Positions 50,426 to 59,900 of a stretch of 64,000 bases of DNA are shown in pieces. The DNA comes from Arcobacter arenosus (GTDB lineage Bacteria; Campylobacterota; Campylobacteria; Campylobacterales; Arcobacteraceae). The notes under the pieces were generated by a model. That model did not search any database. It was not told the DNA's origin and was given only the letters and a program-made list of their open reading frames with translations. Location of the stretch: contig NZ_VANU01000002.1 of NCBI RefSeq assembly GCF_005771535.1, forward strand, positions 186,001 through 250,000, given 5' to 3'. Made by a program: the position numbers and the translations under genes. How positions within the stretch are numbered: position 1 is the stretch's first letter; every line of letters begins with the position of its first letter.

Positions 50426-51112
50426 CTATGCTCTTAAAATTTTATAATTTATTGGTATCTCTATTACCCATTTATTTTTTCCCAACTCATCAGGGATTGG
50501 CTCAAACTTTGAGATATTGTTCAAAAGCTCAAGGGCTGCTTTATTTAACTTTTTATATTTTGAGCTATCTTTTAAAGAGATATTTTTAAAAGTTCCCTCT
50601 TTTGTTATTAGAAACGAGACAATAACTCTTCCTTGTTGCTTTAATCTTTTTGCACTATTTGGATAGATTTTTTTATCCTCAATTAGATTCCTTAATTTAT
50701 TTAAATATTTATTTTTAATAACATTAAGTTCTTCAACTGAAACCATTTTTTCAACTTTTTTAGGTTTTACAATCTTTTTTGTAACTTGTGGTTGAGTTTT
50801 TGTAGTTGTTTTTTCTACAACTTTTTCAATAGTTTCTTTCTTTTTTATCTCTTTTTTTAAAACTTTCTTTTCTGCCTTTTTTGCAACTTTTTTAAGAACC
50901 TTTTGTTTGACAATCTTTTTCACTTCTTTTTTTTGCTCTACTTTTTTAATCTCAGGTTTTTTAAGAATCACCTTTTGTAATGAGATTTTTTGAACCATTT
51001 GAGGCTCATTAACTACAACTTTTTCTATCCTCCTTTCTGTAGATGCAAATAAAGTAAAATGGACAAACAAAATTAAAAATACTGATGTAAGCATTAGAAA
51101 TTTATTTAACAT
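50426..51112 (-). CDS. tonB: TonB energy transducer
   Basis: Spans the periplasm and energises the outer-membrane receptors. An N-terminal TM anchor (FLMLTSVFLILFVHFTLFA), then a linker of about 100 residues that is Lys/Val/Glu-rich (KKEVKKIVKQKVLKK, KKAEKKVLKK) with few prolines, unlike the classical Pro-Lys linker. The C-terminal domain (~140-228) has YPNSAKRLKQQGRVIVSFLITKEG and FEPIPDELG. First gene of tonB-exbB-exbD, preceded by divergent Fur-box-like sites. Confidence 0.9.
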   Translation of the reverse strand: MLNKFLMLTSVFLILFVHFTLFASTERRIEKVVVNEPQMVQKISLQKVILKKPEIKKVEQKKEVKKIVKQKVLKKVAKKAEKKVLKKEIKKKETIEKVVEKTTTKTQPQVTKKIVKPKKVEKMVSVEELNVIKNKYLNKLRNLIEDKKIYPNSAKRLKQQGRVIVSFLITKEGTFKNISLKDSSKYKKLNKAALELLNNISKFEPIPDELGKNKWVIEIPINYKILRA

Positions 51113-51134
51113 TTTGGAATTTTATATCAATATT

Positions 51135-51147
51135 GATAATAGTTATC
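51135..51147. promoter_or_regulatory. Fur-box-like dyad (tonB side)
   Basis: GATAATAGTTATC is a near-perfect dyad of the GATAAT type, 23 bases from the tonB start. Likely Fur operator for the tonB-exbBD operon. Confidence 0.6.
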
Positions 51148-51177
51148 TTAATTATAATAAAAAATTGTAATATTTTC

Positions 51178-51194
51178 GATAATCATTATCATTG
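51178..51194. promoter_or_regulatory. Fur box (hemP side)
   Basis: GATAATCATTATCATTG matches the Fur consensus half-sites GATAAT and ATTATC and overlaps tandem ATTATCATT. It lies between the divergent tonB and hemP genes and would let iron-loaded Fur shut off both. Confidence 0.75.
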
Positions 51195-51269
51195 TTAATA
51201 TAAAATTAAGATTTTTTTGTTAATATTCCGTTGACTTTTGATTTAATTTCATTTAAAAACTGGAGAGAA

Positions 51270-51392
51270 ATGGAAAAAAATATTAACAGTAAAGAGATCT
51301 TTAAAGGTAAAAATACAGTAGTGATTGTTCATGATGGACAAGAATACTATCTACGAATTACAAAGTCAAATAAACTAATTTTAACTAAATAA
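51270..51392 (+). CDS. hemP: Hemin uptake protein HemP
   Basis: A 40-residue protein that ends in the HemP signature: GKNTVVIVHDGQEYYLRIT then SNKLILTK. Family members are small cytoplasmic proteins next to heme receptors, and in several species regulate heme-uptake genes. RBS GGAGAG at 51262-51267, ATG at 51270. It leads the receptor operon behind a Fur box. Too short for many gene finders. Confidence 0.88.
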   Translation: MEKNINSKEIFKGKNTVVIVHDGQEYYLRITKSNKLILTK

Positions 51393-51450
51393 AAAACTAG
51401 CCAGCCAATCTTAAATAGCCAGCAAAAATATACACAATATAAGGATAAAT

Positions 51451-53448
51451 ATGGATATTAAATTATCAAAAATAACTGCTGCATTTTTAATCGCACAAAT
51501 TTCACTGTTGGCTGACAATACACAATTGGAAGATTTAGAAGTTGTTAGTTCAGCCTTTGATACACAAGTTAAATCAGTATCATCAAAACAACTTGAAGAG
51601 CAACAAGCAAGTGATGTTAAAGATATTTTAAAATCACTTCCAAGTGTTATCGTTGATGGAAATGCAAGATATGGACAAAGAGTTTATGTAAGAGGTTTAG
51701 AAGATAAATATGGAAATATTACAGTTGATGGGGCAAAATTAGGGGGACAACTTTTCCATCACTCAGGAGATCAAACAATTGATGCTTCTCTTCTTAAAAT
51801 CACATCTGTAGAACTTGGACCAAACTCAGCATTAAGTGGAAGTGGTGTTATCAATAGTTCATTTGTATATGAAACAAAAGACCCAAGTGATTTTCTAAAA
51901 GAAGGTGAAAAACTTGGTGGAAAAGTTACTTTAGGATACCAATCAGGATATGAAAGAAAAAGTGGTACAGTTGCTGTCTTTGGAAAAATAAATGAAAAGA
52001 TTGAATTTGTTGGAATTGGTACCATTGCCGAAGATGGGACTTTACATTTAGGAAATGGCGATAAAATAAATTCAAAAGAGAGTAAATTAGAAAGTGGTTT
52101 GGCAAAACTTGTATTTAAACCAAATGATTACAACACTTTTAAACTATCATTTAATAAATATAAAGATGGCGGAAATAGACAATTAACGGGTGAAAAAATT
52201 GGTACGGACTTAAATGATAATGACTATAATTCAATCTCAAGGGATACCCTTACTTTAAAATATAACTATACCCCAGATAGTGAACTGATTAACTTTGAAG
52301 CAAAGGTTTATACAAATAAACAATACCTTACAAGGGAAGCAACAACTGGTACAGATACTACTTCGGGACTTACTTATACTGAACCCCAAAGGGAATATAT
52401 AAATAGTTCTATGGGATATGATTTTAGAAATAGTTCATTAATGGGAATCCATAAAATCACATATGGGACTGATTATACCCATGAAAAACAAGAGATAGAA
52501 GCGGACTCATTAAGAGTTTACTCTGATTCTTCCACTTTAGATTTAAATTTTGATGGTGGTGAAACTAAAGATTATGGTTTATACCTTGAAGATGAGATGG
52601 CTTTTGATAAACTAACTTTAACTTTAGGGGCAAGATATGACCACTATAAATTAGGAGGTATTTATTCTGGAGTATTTAATCACCTATCACCAAAAATGAA
52701 AGTTAAATATCAAGCAACTGACAAACTTACATTAAAAGCTGGTTATGGACATATTTTTAAAGGTCCAGCACTTAGTGAGACAATGTTATTATCTTCAACT
52801 GCCGTACAATCATCTGATACTAAAGCTCAAATAGGTAACAACTTTGAACTTGGATTTGATTACTCTTTAACAAATGCTTTAAATGCTGATGATTCTATTT
52901 TTGGTTTTAATATATATAGATACAATGTTGATAACTATTCTACTCTTACAAGAAATAGTGCCCTAGAAAGCCAAAGTGATGTAGTGATTTGGGGAACAGA
53001 AACAATGTTCTCATATACTAAAGGTAAACTAGGTTTTAATGCCAGTCATACCTATACAGATGGTAGTCAAAAAGATTTAGCAACGGGAATTAATTATGAC
53101 CCTCAAACTGCAAAAATTCATGTATTTAAAGTTGGAGCAAACTATAAACTAACAAATGAATTTAAAGTAAATTATAGTGCTGAATACGTACCAGGCAATA
53201 GTTGGTTAAATTATTCATCAAGAAGTGGTCTTGTAACAAAGTATGATAGAAAAACTTATTCTGTACATGATATAAACTTCACATACAATCCAAATAGTAT
53301 GAAAAACACTACATTTAATTTTGGTATTGGAAATATTTTTGATAAATCATATGTAAGACACAGTGCATTTCTTGCTCAATCATCAACAACTGATAAATCA
53401 TATGAAGTTGGAAGAAACTTTAAATTCCAAATCTCTTATAGATTCTAA
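51451..53448 (+). CDS. TonB-dependent outer-membrane receptor, probably heme/hemoprotein
   Basis: A 665-residue beta-barrel receptor. Short signal peptide (ITAAFLIAQISLLA), then a plug domain (LKSLPSVIVDGNARYGQRVYVRGLEDKYGNITVDGAK, SVELGPNSALSGSG) and a barrel ending in FKFQISYRF, the usual aromatic C-terminus. No clear FRAP/NPNL heme-receptor motif was seen, so the heme assignment rests on adjacency to hemP. Fifty-eight bases downstream of hemP; with Fur control it should be induced by iron starvation. Confidence 0.82.
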   Translation: MDIKLSKITAAFLIAQISLLADNTQLEDLEVVSSAFDTQVKSVSSKQLEEQQASDVKDILKSLPSVIVDGNARYGQRVYVRGLEDKYGNITVDGAKLGGQLFHHSGDQTIDASLLKITSVELGPNSALSGSGVINSSFVYETKDPSDFLKEGEKLGGKVTLGYQSGYERKSGTVAVFGKINEKIEFVGIGTIAEDGTLHLGNGDKINSKESKLESGLAKLVFKPNDYNTFKLSFNKYKDGGNRQLTGEKIGTDLNDNDYNSISRDTLTLKYNYTPDSELINFEAKVYTNKQYLTREATTGTDTTSGLTYTEPQREYINSSMGYDFRNSSLMGIHKITYGTDYTHEKQEIEADSLRVYSDSSTLDLNFDGGETKDYGLYLEDEMAFDKLTLTLGARYDHYKLGGIYSGVFNHLSPKMKVKYQATDKLTLKAGYGHIFKGPALSETMLLSSTAVQSSDTKAQIGNNFELGFDYSLTNALNADDSIFGFNIYRYNVDNYSTLTRNSALESQSDVVIWGTETMFSYTKGKLGFNASHTYTDGSQKDLATGINYDPQTAKIHVFKVGANYKLTNEFKVNYSAEYVPGNSWLNYSSRSGLVTKYDRKTYSVHDINFTYNPNSMKNTTFNFGIGNIFDKSYVRHSAFLAQSSTTDKSYEVGRNFKFQISYRF

Positions 53449-53469
53449 AAAATTGTACAAAGGATAATA

Positions 53470-55557
53470 ATGAACAAAAAAACAATTATTTTACTCTCAT
53501 TATTTTGTAGCCAAGTGTTACTACATGGTGAAAAATTAGAAGAGGTTTATGTTACAGAAAAACAAGAATCTTATTTTGAAAACTATTCAACAAGTAGTAC
53601 AAAAAGTGAAAAAAGCGATAACAAAACACCAAGTAGTATTATTGTTACAAAAGAGAATCTAATAAATGATATACAAGCACAAAGAATAGAAGATACATAT
53701 GATTATACAACTGGTGTAACAAAGGTTGGTAAAAATGCTGATGCAATTATGATTAGAGGGTTTGAAACTAGTTTAGAAAATTTAAAAGTAAATGGAATGT
53801 CTGGTTCTATTAGTAGAATGGGTTCACCCTCATCATCAAATGTTGAAAAAATTGAAATTGTAAAGGGACCAAGCTCTGTATTATATGGATCAATGGAACC
53901 TGGAGGTATGGTTAACATAATAACTAAAAAACCTTATGGTGTAGAATCTTATTCTCTTGAAACATCATTTCAAACATATATGTCCGGTGTTTCTTCTTTT
54001 GGGGAAGATAATGGGATAAGAACAAGTTTTGATGCAAATATTCCTTTAAGTGAAAATCTATATTATAGATTTATTGCTGCATATGAGAATTTAAACTCTT
54101 ACAGAGATAATGTAGATTTTCAAAATCTATATATCTATCCTAGCTTATTATGGAATGTAAATGATGAAACATCTTTATTAGTTTCAATGGAGTATGGTAA
54201 AGAAGATGGTAGTGCAGACGATGGATTAGCTGTAATTAATCATGATATCTCTACAGCTGCATCTATAAATACTGTTTATCAAGAAGAGAGTGATTTTGAT
54301 AATGATGAAGGCTTTTCTCTTGATTTGAGTTTAGATCACTTTTTTAACGATAATTTATACTCAAAGTTTTCATGGAGAAGTGTAATTCATAATGATGAAA
54401 GAAAATTATATGAACAAACTTCGGTAAACTCTATAGCTCAAACTATTAAAAGAAGAAATAGACATCAATATAATGAAAGAGATTGGCATAGTTTTGATGC
54501 AACTTTAAATTATGATACAAAAGTATTAGGTTTAGAAAACAGTTTATTAAGTGGAATTTCTGGAACATATAGAAAAACTGACTATGATAGAATTATTCAA
54601 GGAAGTAGTAATAATGTATCCCCAGATATTAGTATTTATAATCCAGTTTTAGGGGGAACAGCATCTTCAAATTCAGGGAATAGAAGGTTAACAGAATATT
54701 ATAGTTCAGGCATTTATTTACAAGATAGTTTATCTTTAAATGAAAACTTAACACTTGTTGGTGCTACAAGATTTGATAGAACAAAAATCGACTTTATTTG
54801 TAAAAGTGGTTCTTGTAATGATGATTCAACAAGATACTCTAGTAATATAACTGGTTCACTTGGATTAATTTATAATCTAAATAATATCGTTTCTTTTTAT
54901 GGAAATATTGCACAAAGTTATAACCCAATAACTGCCGAGAGATTTGATATTAATGGTCAAGGATTGGAAACAGAAAAATCAAATCAAATTGAATTAGGAA
55001 CTAAACTAAATTTTTCAGAAAATCTAAACTCACATTTTGCTGTTTATAAAATTTTAAAAGAAAATGTATCAGAAAAAGTTTCAGGACAAAGCTATTATGA
55101 AACAATTGGAGAAATCGAATCAAAAGGATTTGAGACAGAACTTCAATGGTTACCCACTGAAAACTGGCAATTATCTTTGGGATACGCATATAATAAAGCA
55201 AAATATACTACCGGGTCTAGCATAGGAAATCAACCAAAAAGTACTCCAAAAAATACTGCACAATTATTTACTAGATATATCTTTCCTACTAAGGTTTACA
55301 ATGGTACTTTAGGAGTAACATCAGGGGTGGTTTTTAGAGATTCTATTTATACTAGTTCCTCTGAAAATACAAGGGTAAAGCTTCCATCTTACACTAGATA
55401 TGATTTAGGATTAAGTTATATAAAAAAAGATTGGGAATTTAATTTAAACATTGAAAATTTAACAGATAAAGTTTATTATGAATCAGGGACAAATGATTAT
55501 AAAATTTTCTCAGGAGAGCCAAGAAAACTAACTTTAAGTGTTAAAAAAAGTTTTTGA
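53470..55557 (+). CDS. TonB-dependent siderophore receptor
   Basis: A 695-residue barrel of the FhuE/FoxA/FpvA group. It has a signal peptide, a TonB box-like LEEVYVTEK, a plug with IMIRGFETSLENLKVNGMSG and KIEIVKGPSSVLYGSMEPGGMVNIITKKP (the siderophore-receptor hallmark), and C-terminal EPRKLTLSVKKSF. The specific siderophore (probably a xenosiderophore, since no biosynthesis genes are nearby) is unknown. Twenty-one bases from the preceding receptor, 11 from the PepSY gene. Confidence 0.88.
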   Translation: MNKKTIILLSLFCSQVLLHGEKLEEVYVTEKQESYFENYSTSSTKSEKSDNKTPSSIIVTKENLINDIQAQRIEDTYDYTTGVTKVGKNADAIMIRGFETSLENLKVNGMSGSISRMGSPSSSNVEKIEIVKGPSSVLYGSMEPGGMVNIITKKPYGVESYSLETSFQTYMSGVSSFGEDNGIRTSFDANIPLSENLYYRFIAAYENLNSYRDNVDFQNLYIYPSLLWNVNDETSLLVSMEYGKEDGSADDGLAVINHDISTAASINTVYQEESDFDNDEGFSLDLSLDHFFNDNLYSKFSWRSVIHNDERKLYEQTSVNSIAQTIKRRNRHQYNERDWHSFDATLNYDTKVLGLENSLLSGISGTYRKTDYDRIIQGSSNNVSPDISIYNPVLGGTASSNSGNRRLTEYYSSGIYLQDSLSLNENLTLVGATRFDRTKIDFICKSGSCNDDSTRYSSNITGSLGLIYNLNNIVSFYGNIAQSYNPITAERFDINGQGLETEKSNQIELGTKLNFSENLNSHFAVYKILKENVSEKVSGQSYYETIGEIESKGFETELQWLPTENWQLSLGYAYNKAKYTTGSSIGNQPKSTPKNTAQLFTRYIFPTKVYNGTLGVTSGVVFRDSIYTSSSENTRVKLPSYTRYDLGLSYIKKDWEFNLNIENLTDKVYYESGTNDYKIFSGEPRKLTLSVKKSF

Positions 55558-55568
55558 TAGGGATTTAA

Positions 55569-56672
55569 ATGTATAAAAAAATTTGGTTTAAATTCCATTT
55601 ATATTTAGGATTAATTGCAGCAGTGATTTTATTTACTGTTGCAATAACGGGGGCAATTTTATCTTTTGAAAAAGAGATTATTCAATTTATAAATAAAAAT
55701 AGTTTTATAGTAAAACCCTTAGAAAATAAATTATCTCAAAAAGAGATTTTAGTAAGGTTTCAAGAAAAATTACCCAATGAAAAAATTAGAGCACTTACTG
55801 TTTTTAGTGATAAAAAATCTTCATATATAATAAATGTTGAAATAAAAGGGGCAAAAGGCAAAGCCGCCTTTAAAGGGAAAAACTACTATATAAACCCATA
55901 TACAGTGGAAATTTTACCTGATATTATAGGTGAAAAGAGTTTTAAAACCATAGAATTAATTCATAGAGGTTTAATAGCAGGAAAAGTTGGGAAACAAATA
56001 GTTGGTGCATCTGTAGTATGTTTATTAATTTTAATTGTAACTGGAATAATAATATATTGGGATAGGCTTAAAAAAGCTTTTATAAAAAGTTTGACCTTTA
56101 GTTTTAAATCAAAAGGGAGAAAACTTCTATCAACTATGCATAGTTCTGTTGGGATGTGGATTATTCCATTTTTATTATTAGCTAGTATTACAGGTCTTAC
56201 TTGGTCTTATTCTTTTGTAAAGGATTCTTTATATTTTATTGCAGGTGTTGAAAAAGTACAACGTAAACCTTTAAAAAGAGATATTGGGGATGATAAAAAA
56301 GATTTAAAATTACCCTTAGATGAGATACAAAAAACTTTTGATATTTTTGAAGAGAATATTAGCAATTATAAATGGGTAAATTTAAGATTTGAAAATAAAA
56401 ATGGTATTTACAATATTAGTTATCTGAAAAATGATGCCATACATTATAGAGCTAGAAATCAAGTACAAATTGATTCAACTAATAAAAAAATTATAAAACA
56501 TGAGCAATTTAGTACTTTACCTTTAAATGAAAAGTTAATTAAAAGCATTTATCCTTTACATACAGGTGAATATTTTGGTGTTTTTGGACAAGTTTTAATG
56601 TTTCTATCAAGTTTAGCATTAGCTATGCTTTGTGTGACGGGTGTTTTAATGTATATAAAAAGAAAATTTTAG
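55569..56672 (+). CDS. PepSY-domain membrane protein of the iron-uptake operon
   Basis: A 367-residue PepSY-TM (FhuF/FecR-neighbour) membrane protein: four TM helices (LGLIAAVILFTVAITGAILSF; QIVGASVVCLLILIVTGIIIYW; MWIIPFLLLASITGLTWSYSF; VLMFLSSLALAMLCVTGVLMYI) with periplasmic PepSY loops. Conserved His (HSSVGMW, LIHRGL, LHTGEYFG) may bind heme. In Gram-negatives these reductase-like proteins accompany siderophore receptors and likely release or reduce ferric iron in the periplasm. Confidence 0.85.
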   Translation: MYKKIWFKFHLYLGLIAAVILFTVAITGAILSFEKEIIQFINKNSFIVKPLENKLSQKEILVRFQEKLPNEKIRALTVFSDKKSSYIINVEIKGAKGKAAFKGKNYYINPYTVEILPDIIGEKSFKTIELIHRGLIAGKVGKQIVGASVVCLLILIVTGIIIYWDRLKKAFIKSLTFSFKSKGRKLLSTMHSSVGMWIIPFLLLASITGLTWSYSFVKDSLYFIAGVEKVQRKPLKRDIGDDKKDLKLPLDEIQKTFDIFEENISNYKWVNLRFENKNGIYNISYLKNDAIHYRARNQVQIDSTNKKIIKHEQFSTLPLNEKLIKSIYPLHTGEYFGVFGQVLMFLSSLALAMLCVTGVLMYIKRKF

Positions 56673-56675
56673 AGC

Positions 56676-56697
56676 GTATCTACTTAAAGGTAGATAC
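56676..56697. terminator. Bidirectional terminator
   Basis: GTATCTAC (56676-56683) pairs with GTAGATAC (56690-56697), loop TTAAAG. It lies between the convergent PepSY gene and the GGDEF gene, whose stop codon is at 56701. Confidence 0.65.
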
Positions 56698-56700
56698 CCT

Positions 56701-59700
56701 TTAAAGAAAACATACCTTATTTCTACCATTTTTCTTAGCTTGGTATAAAGCATCATCTGCACGTTTTATAACAGTTTCAATGGTATCGTTTTCTTTTGTT
56801 ACTGTAATTCCGAAACTTGCAGTTTTTTTACCAACTTTTTCAAAATCAAAATTTTCAATTTTTACTCTTAGTTTTTGGGCAAAAGCTGTTAAGTTCTCTT
56901 TATTTGTTTTTGGAACAATTATTACAAACTCTTCACCACCCCATCTTCCAACATAATCAGTTTCCCTAATAGACTCTTTTAGTAATTTTGCAAAACTTAT
57001 TAATATTTTATCTCCTACTAAATGTCCAAAACTATCATTTGTTGATTTAAAATAATCTATATCTAAAATACAAAATCCAAAACTGCATTCAAATCTTTTG
57101 CATCTATTTATTTCATCTAATAAAATTTCATCTAGTTTTGTTCTATTATAAACATCTGTAAGTTTATCTGTAATTGCAAGTTTTTCAAGTGCGATATTTT
57201 TATCTTCAATCTCTTTTTGAGCTTTTTTTAACAAAATATTAGTTTTTTCAATCTCCTGTTTAGCTTTGTATAGTTTTATATTCCAATAAACAATTAAAAG
57301 AATAAAAAAAGTTGCTACAAAAATAACTTTCCATACAAGAGAATAATCAGTAACTTTTTGTTGTTCTACAGCTATCCACTTTCTAAAAATTCGATCTTTT
57401 TCTTCTTTGCTAATACTTGTAATTGCTTTTTGAATAATATTAAAAAGTTCTTCCTCTGTGTTTATAATTCCATAAGAAAGGTTATAGTCTATTGGAAGTT
57501 TACCAATAATCTTTAAATCATACATCTCATTTTTATCAATGGCATAACCAATAGAAGACCTTGAATCTATATATCCATAAACTTTGTTATTTTGAACTAG
57601 ATTTAAACCCTCATCAATTGATTTAACTTGTATTATTTGAATATTTGGGTAAAACTCTTGTATATCCTCTTCTACCGCAGAACTTTTTATAACTGCAAAT
57701 TTATTGTTTTTAATCTCTTCAAAACTATCAATAAAAAACTTATCTTTTTTAGTAACAATTACATAAGGAATATTATAAATTGGATTAGTAAAGTTTAAAT
57801 ATTCTGACCTCTCTTTAGTTTTTTTAGATAAAGATAAAATTTCACATTTTTTGTTTTTAGCAGAGTTTAATGATTCTTCCCATGAATTTGTTTTAACTAA
57901 AGTGATTTTTTTGGAGATTTTTTTAGAAATTATCTCCTTGATATCTAAACCCATTCCTATATGTTTATTATTTTCATCTATTGCTTCAAATGGCATCCAT
58001 TTAGGAGATACACATATTTTTAATTCATTTTTTTTATTTAAATATTCTTTCTCTTCTTTAGTTAAAAGGTCGTTATTATATATTTTTGTTTCTTTTTTTA
58101 ATTGTTTTAATTCTTTTGCGTTTAACCCAATCCATTTATTTGTTAAATTTCTCCATTCTTGTACGCTTATTGCTTCTAAGCCTTTTTGCATAATACTATA
58201 TAATAAAGGTTGGTCAATATTTACCCCAAATCTTAAATCTTCACGGTTTACTGTTTTTAAGTTTAACTCATCAATTGCTAGCATATTTGATAATGCATTT
58301 TTCTTTATGTAGTGATTCATTGTTAAAAGGTTCATTATGGCAATATCAATTTTCCCATAACTTAAGGCCTTTGCCATCTCTTCAATACTTTCATTTTCAA
58401 CTAATTCAATCCCTTCAATCTCTCCCACTTCCTTAGCATAGAAAATATTTTTTTGAATACCAACTTTTTTACCTTTAAAACTCTCTATCCCTTTATAATC
58501 TTTAAAATCATCCCGTACAAAAATCAAAGTTGGTATCTCATAATAAGGTTTAGTAAATAAAGTAAATTCTTCTCTTTCTTTTTTGTAGGAAATATCAGCA
58601 ATAATTTTTGTTTCTTTTGCTTTGAAACGTTGAAGATTAGGAATCCATTGCCCTGTAACTCTTTTAAATCGTAAACCTGTTTTTTCTTCTAATAAAGATA
58701 AAATATCATTCACAAAACCTTGATAAGTTCCATTTATCTCAAAGGAAAACGGTGAAAAATCTTGCATTACAGATATTGGGGCAACTCTATTTTTTTCAAT
58801 ATAATTTATCTCTTGTTTTGTTAAGTCTGCTATATTTTCTATTTTTTGAAATAAAATAGATTGGTATTCATAAAAAGGTTTAATCATACCTTTTTCAATA
58901 AAAAAATCTCCCATCTTTTTTACTTTTTTAAAATCTACACTTCCAATTGGATAGACATTAGGAAGCATCATTTTTATTGTTTCTTGTGCTTCAAAAAGAA
59001 GATGTCCTTTACTTTTCTTTTGAGTATTGTATTTTTTTAAAATTAAATCTACAACTTCCTCTTTATGTTTTAATGCATATTCCCATCCTTTGTTTGAAGC
59101 TTTAATAAACTTTTCTACAAGTTGTGGATTATTTTTAACAAATTCTTTAGATGAAAATAGATTTACATCATACATCTCAATCCCATAATTGTTTGGGTCT
59201 AAGATATTGTGTCTAATCCCCTCTTTTCTTAAAATATATGGTTCATTTGTTAAAAAAGATGAATAGGCATCAACTTTTTTATCTATAAAATCTTGGATGT
59301 TAAAAGATGAAGGAACAATTTCTATGTCATTTATATTTAAGCCAAATAGTTTAAACATTTGCTGATAATTTACATTATTAAAATCAGACTTAGGAATCAT
59401 TAGTTTTTTACCTGCTAATTCCGATGGTAAAATTATATCACCTTGGGCGATTATTGCTAGGGGAGATCTTTTGAAATAATTAGCCAATAAAACTAAAGGT
59501 TTCCCTTTCATTGCTTGTTCTATTACGCCACTTCCCCAAATACCAAACTCTTTTTCACCATTTATTACTTCTTGAACAATATCTACATCTGAATCATATT
59601 CAAAAAGTTCTACATTAAGTCCAAGCTCTTTATAATAGCCATATTCTTTAGCTACATAAAAACCTGCAAATTCAAATTGATGTTTCCATTGTAAACGTAA

Positions 59701-59781
59701 AGATACTTTTTCTAGAGTATTTGCGTGAAGTGTAAGAAAAAAAATAAAAAAAATAAATAGTGTTTTTAAAAGCTTTTTCAC
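56701..59781 (-). CDS. Three-sensor periplasmic-binding-domain diguanylate cyclase
   Basis: A 1026-residue membrane signalling protein. Signal peptide, then an NMT1/THI5-like substrate-binding domain (~22-300; RLQWKHQFEFAGFYVAKEYGYYKELGLNVELFEYD), followed by two SBP_bac_3 domains (~325-565 and ~575-805). A TM helix (LVWKVIFVATFFILLIVYW) and a coiled linker lead to GGDEF (~860-1026) with active site GRWGGEEF and an inhibitory RxxD (RETD) five residues upstream. It makes cyclic di-GMP in response to ligands such as amino acids or thiamine-precursor-like compounds. Start GTG with GGAG. It stands alone between the iron-uptake genes and nifN. Confidence 0.87.
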   Translation of the reverse strand: MKKLLKTLFIFFIFFLTLHANTLEKVSLRLQWKHQFEFAGFYVAKEYGYYKELGLNVELFEYDSDVDIVQEVINGEKEFGIWGSGVIEQAMKGKPLVLLANYFKRSPLAIIAQGDIILPSELAGKKLMIPKSDFNNVNYQQMFKLFGLNINDIEIVPSSFNIQDFIDKKVDAYSSFLTNEPYILRKEGIRHNILDPNNYGIEMYDVNLFSSKEFVKNNPQLVEKFIKASNKGWEYALKHKEEVVDLILKKYNTQKKSKGHLLFEAQETIKMMLPNVYPIGSVDFKKVKKMGDFFIEKGMIKPFYEYQSILFQKIENIADLTKQEINYIEKNRVAPISVMQDFSPFSFEINGTYQGFVNDILSLLEEKTGLRFKRVTGQWIPNLQRFKAKETKIIADISYKKEREEFTLFTKPYYEIPTLIFVRDDFKDYKGIESFKGKKVGIQKNIFYAKEVGEIEGIELVENESIEEMAKALSYGKIDIAIMNLLTMNHYIKKNALSNMLAIDELNLKTVNREDLRFGVNIDQPLLYSIMQKGLEAISVQEWRNLTNKWIGLNAKELKQLKKETKIYNNDLLTKEEKEYLNKKNELKICVSPKWMPFEAIDENNKHIGMGLDIKEIISKKISKKITLVKTNSWEESLNSAKNKKCEILSLSKKTKERSEYLNFTNPIYNIPYVIVTKKDKFFIDSFEEIKNNKFAVIKSSAVEEDIQEFYPNIQIIQVKSIDEGLNLVQNNKVYGYIDSRSSIGYAIDKNEMYDLKIIGKLPIDYNLSYGIINTEEELFNIIQKAITSISKEEKDRIFRKWIAVEQQKVTDYSLVWKVIFVATFFILLIVYWNIKLYKAKQEIEKTNILLKKAQKEIEDKNIALEKLAITDKLTDVYNRTKLDEILLDEINRCKRFECSFGFCILDIDYFKSTNDSFGHLVGDKILISFAKLLKESIRETDYVGRWGGEEFVIIVPKTNKENLTAFAQKLRVKIENFDFEKVGKKTASFGITVTKENDTIETVIKRADDALYQAKKNGRNKVCFL

Positions 59782-59856
59782 TAATACTCCAAGGGAAATT
59801 TAATCTATTTTATAATAAATAAGATAAATATACACAAAGAAATGATTTTTAGCTTA

Positions 59857-59870
59857 GGAACACTTCTTGC
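59857..59870 (+). promoter_or_regulatory. Sigma-54 promoter of the nifN operon
   Basis: GGAACACTTCTTGCAA: GG at 59857-59858 and GC at 59869-59870, spacing 12. It matches the nifV element except for two bases and lies about 30 bases before nifN. Confidence 0.75.
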
Positions 59871-59900
59871 AACTACTCTTAAAATTCTTTAGGAATAGAT

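Noticed and set aside
57851-58312. A 153-codon plus-strand frame opposite the GGDEF protein gene
   Set aside because: Antisense to a well-supported domain (SBP_bac_3); Phe/Ser/Leu-rich low-complexity translation as expected from a shadow of AT-rich coding DNA.
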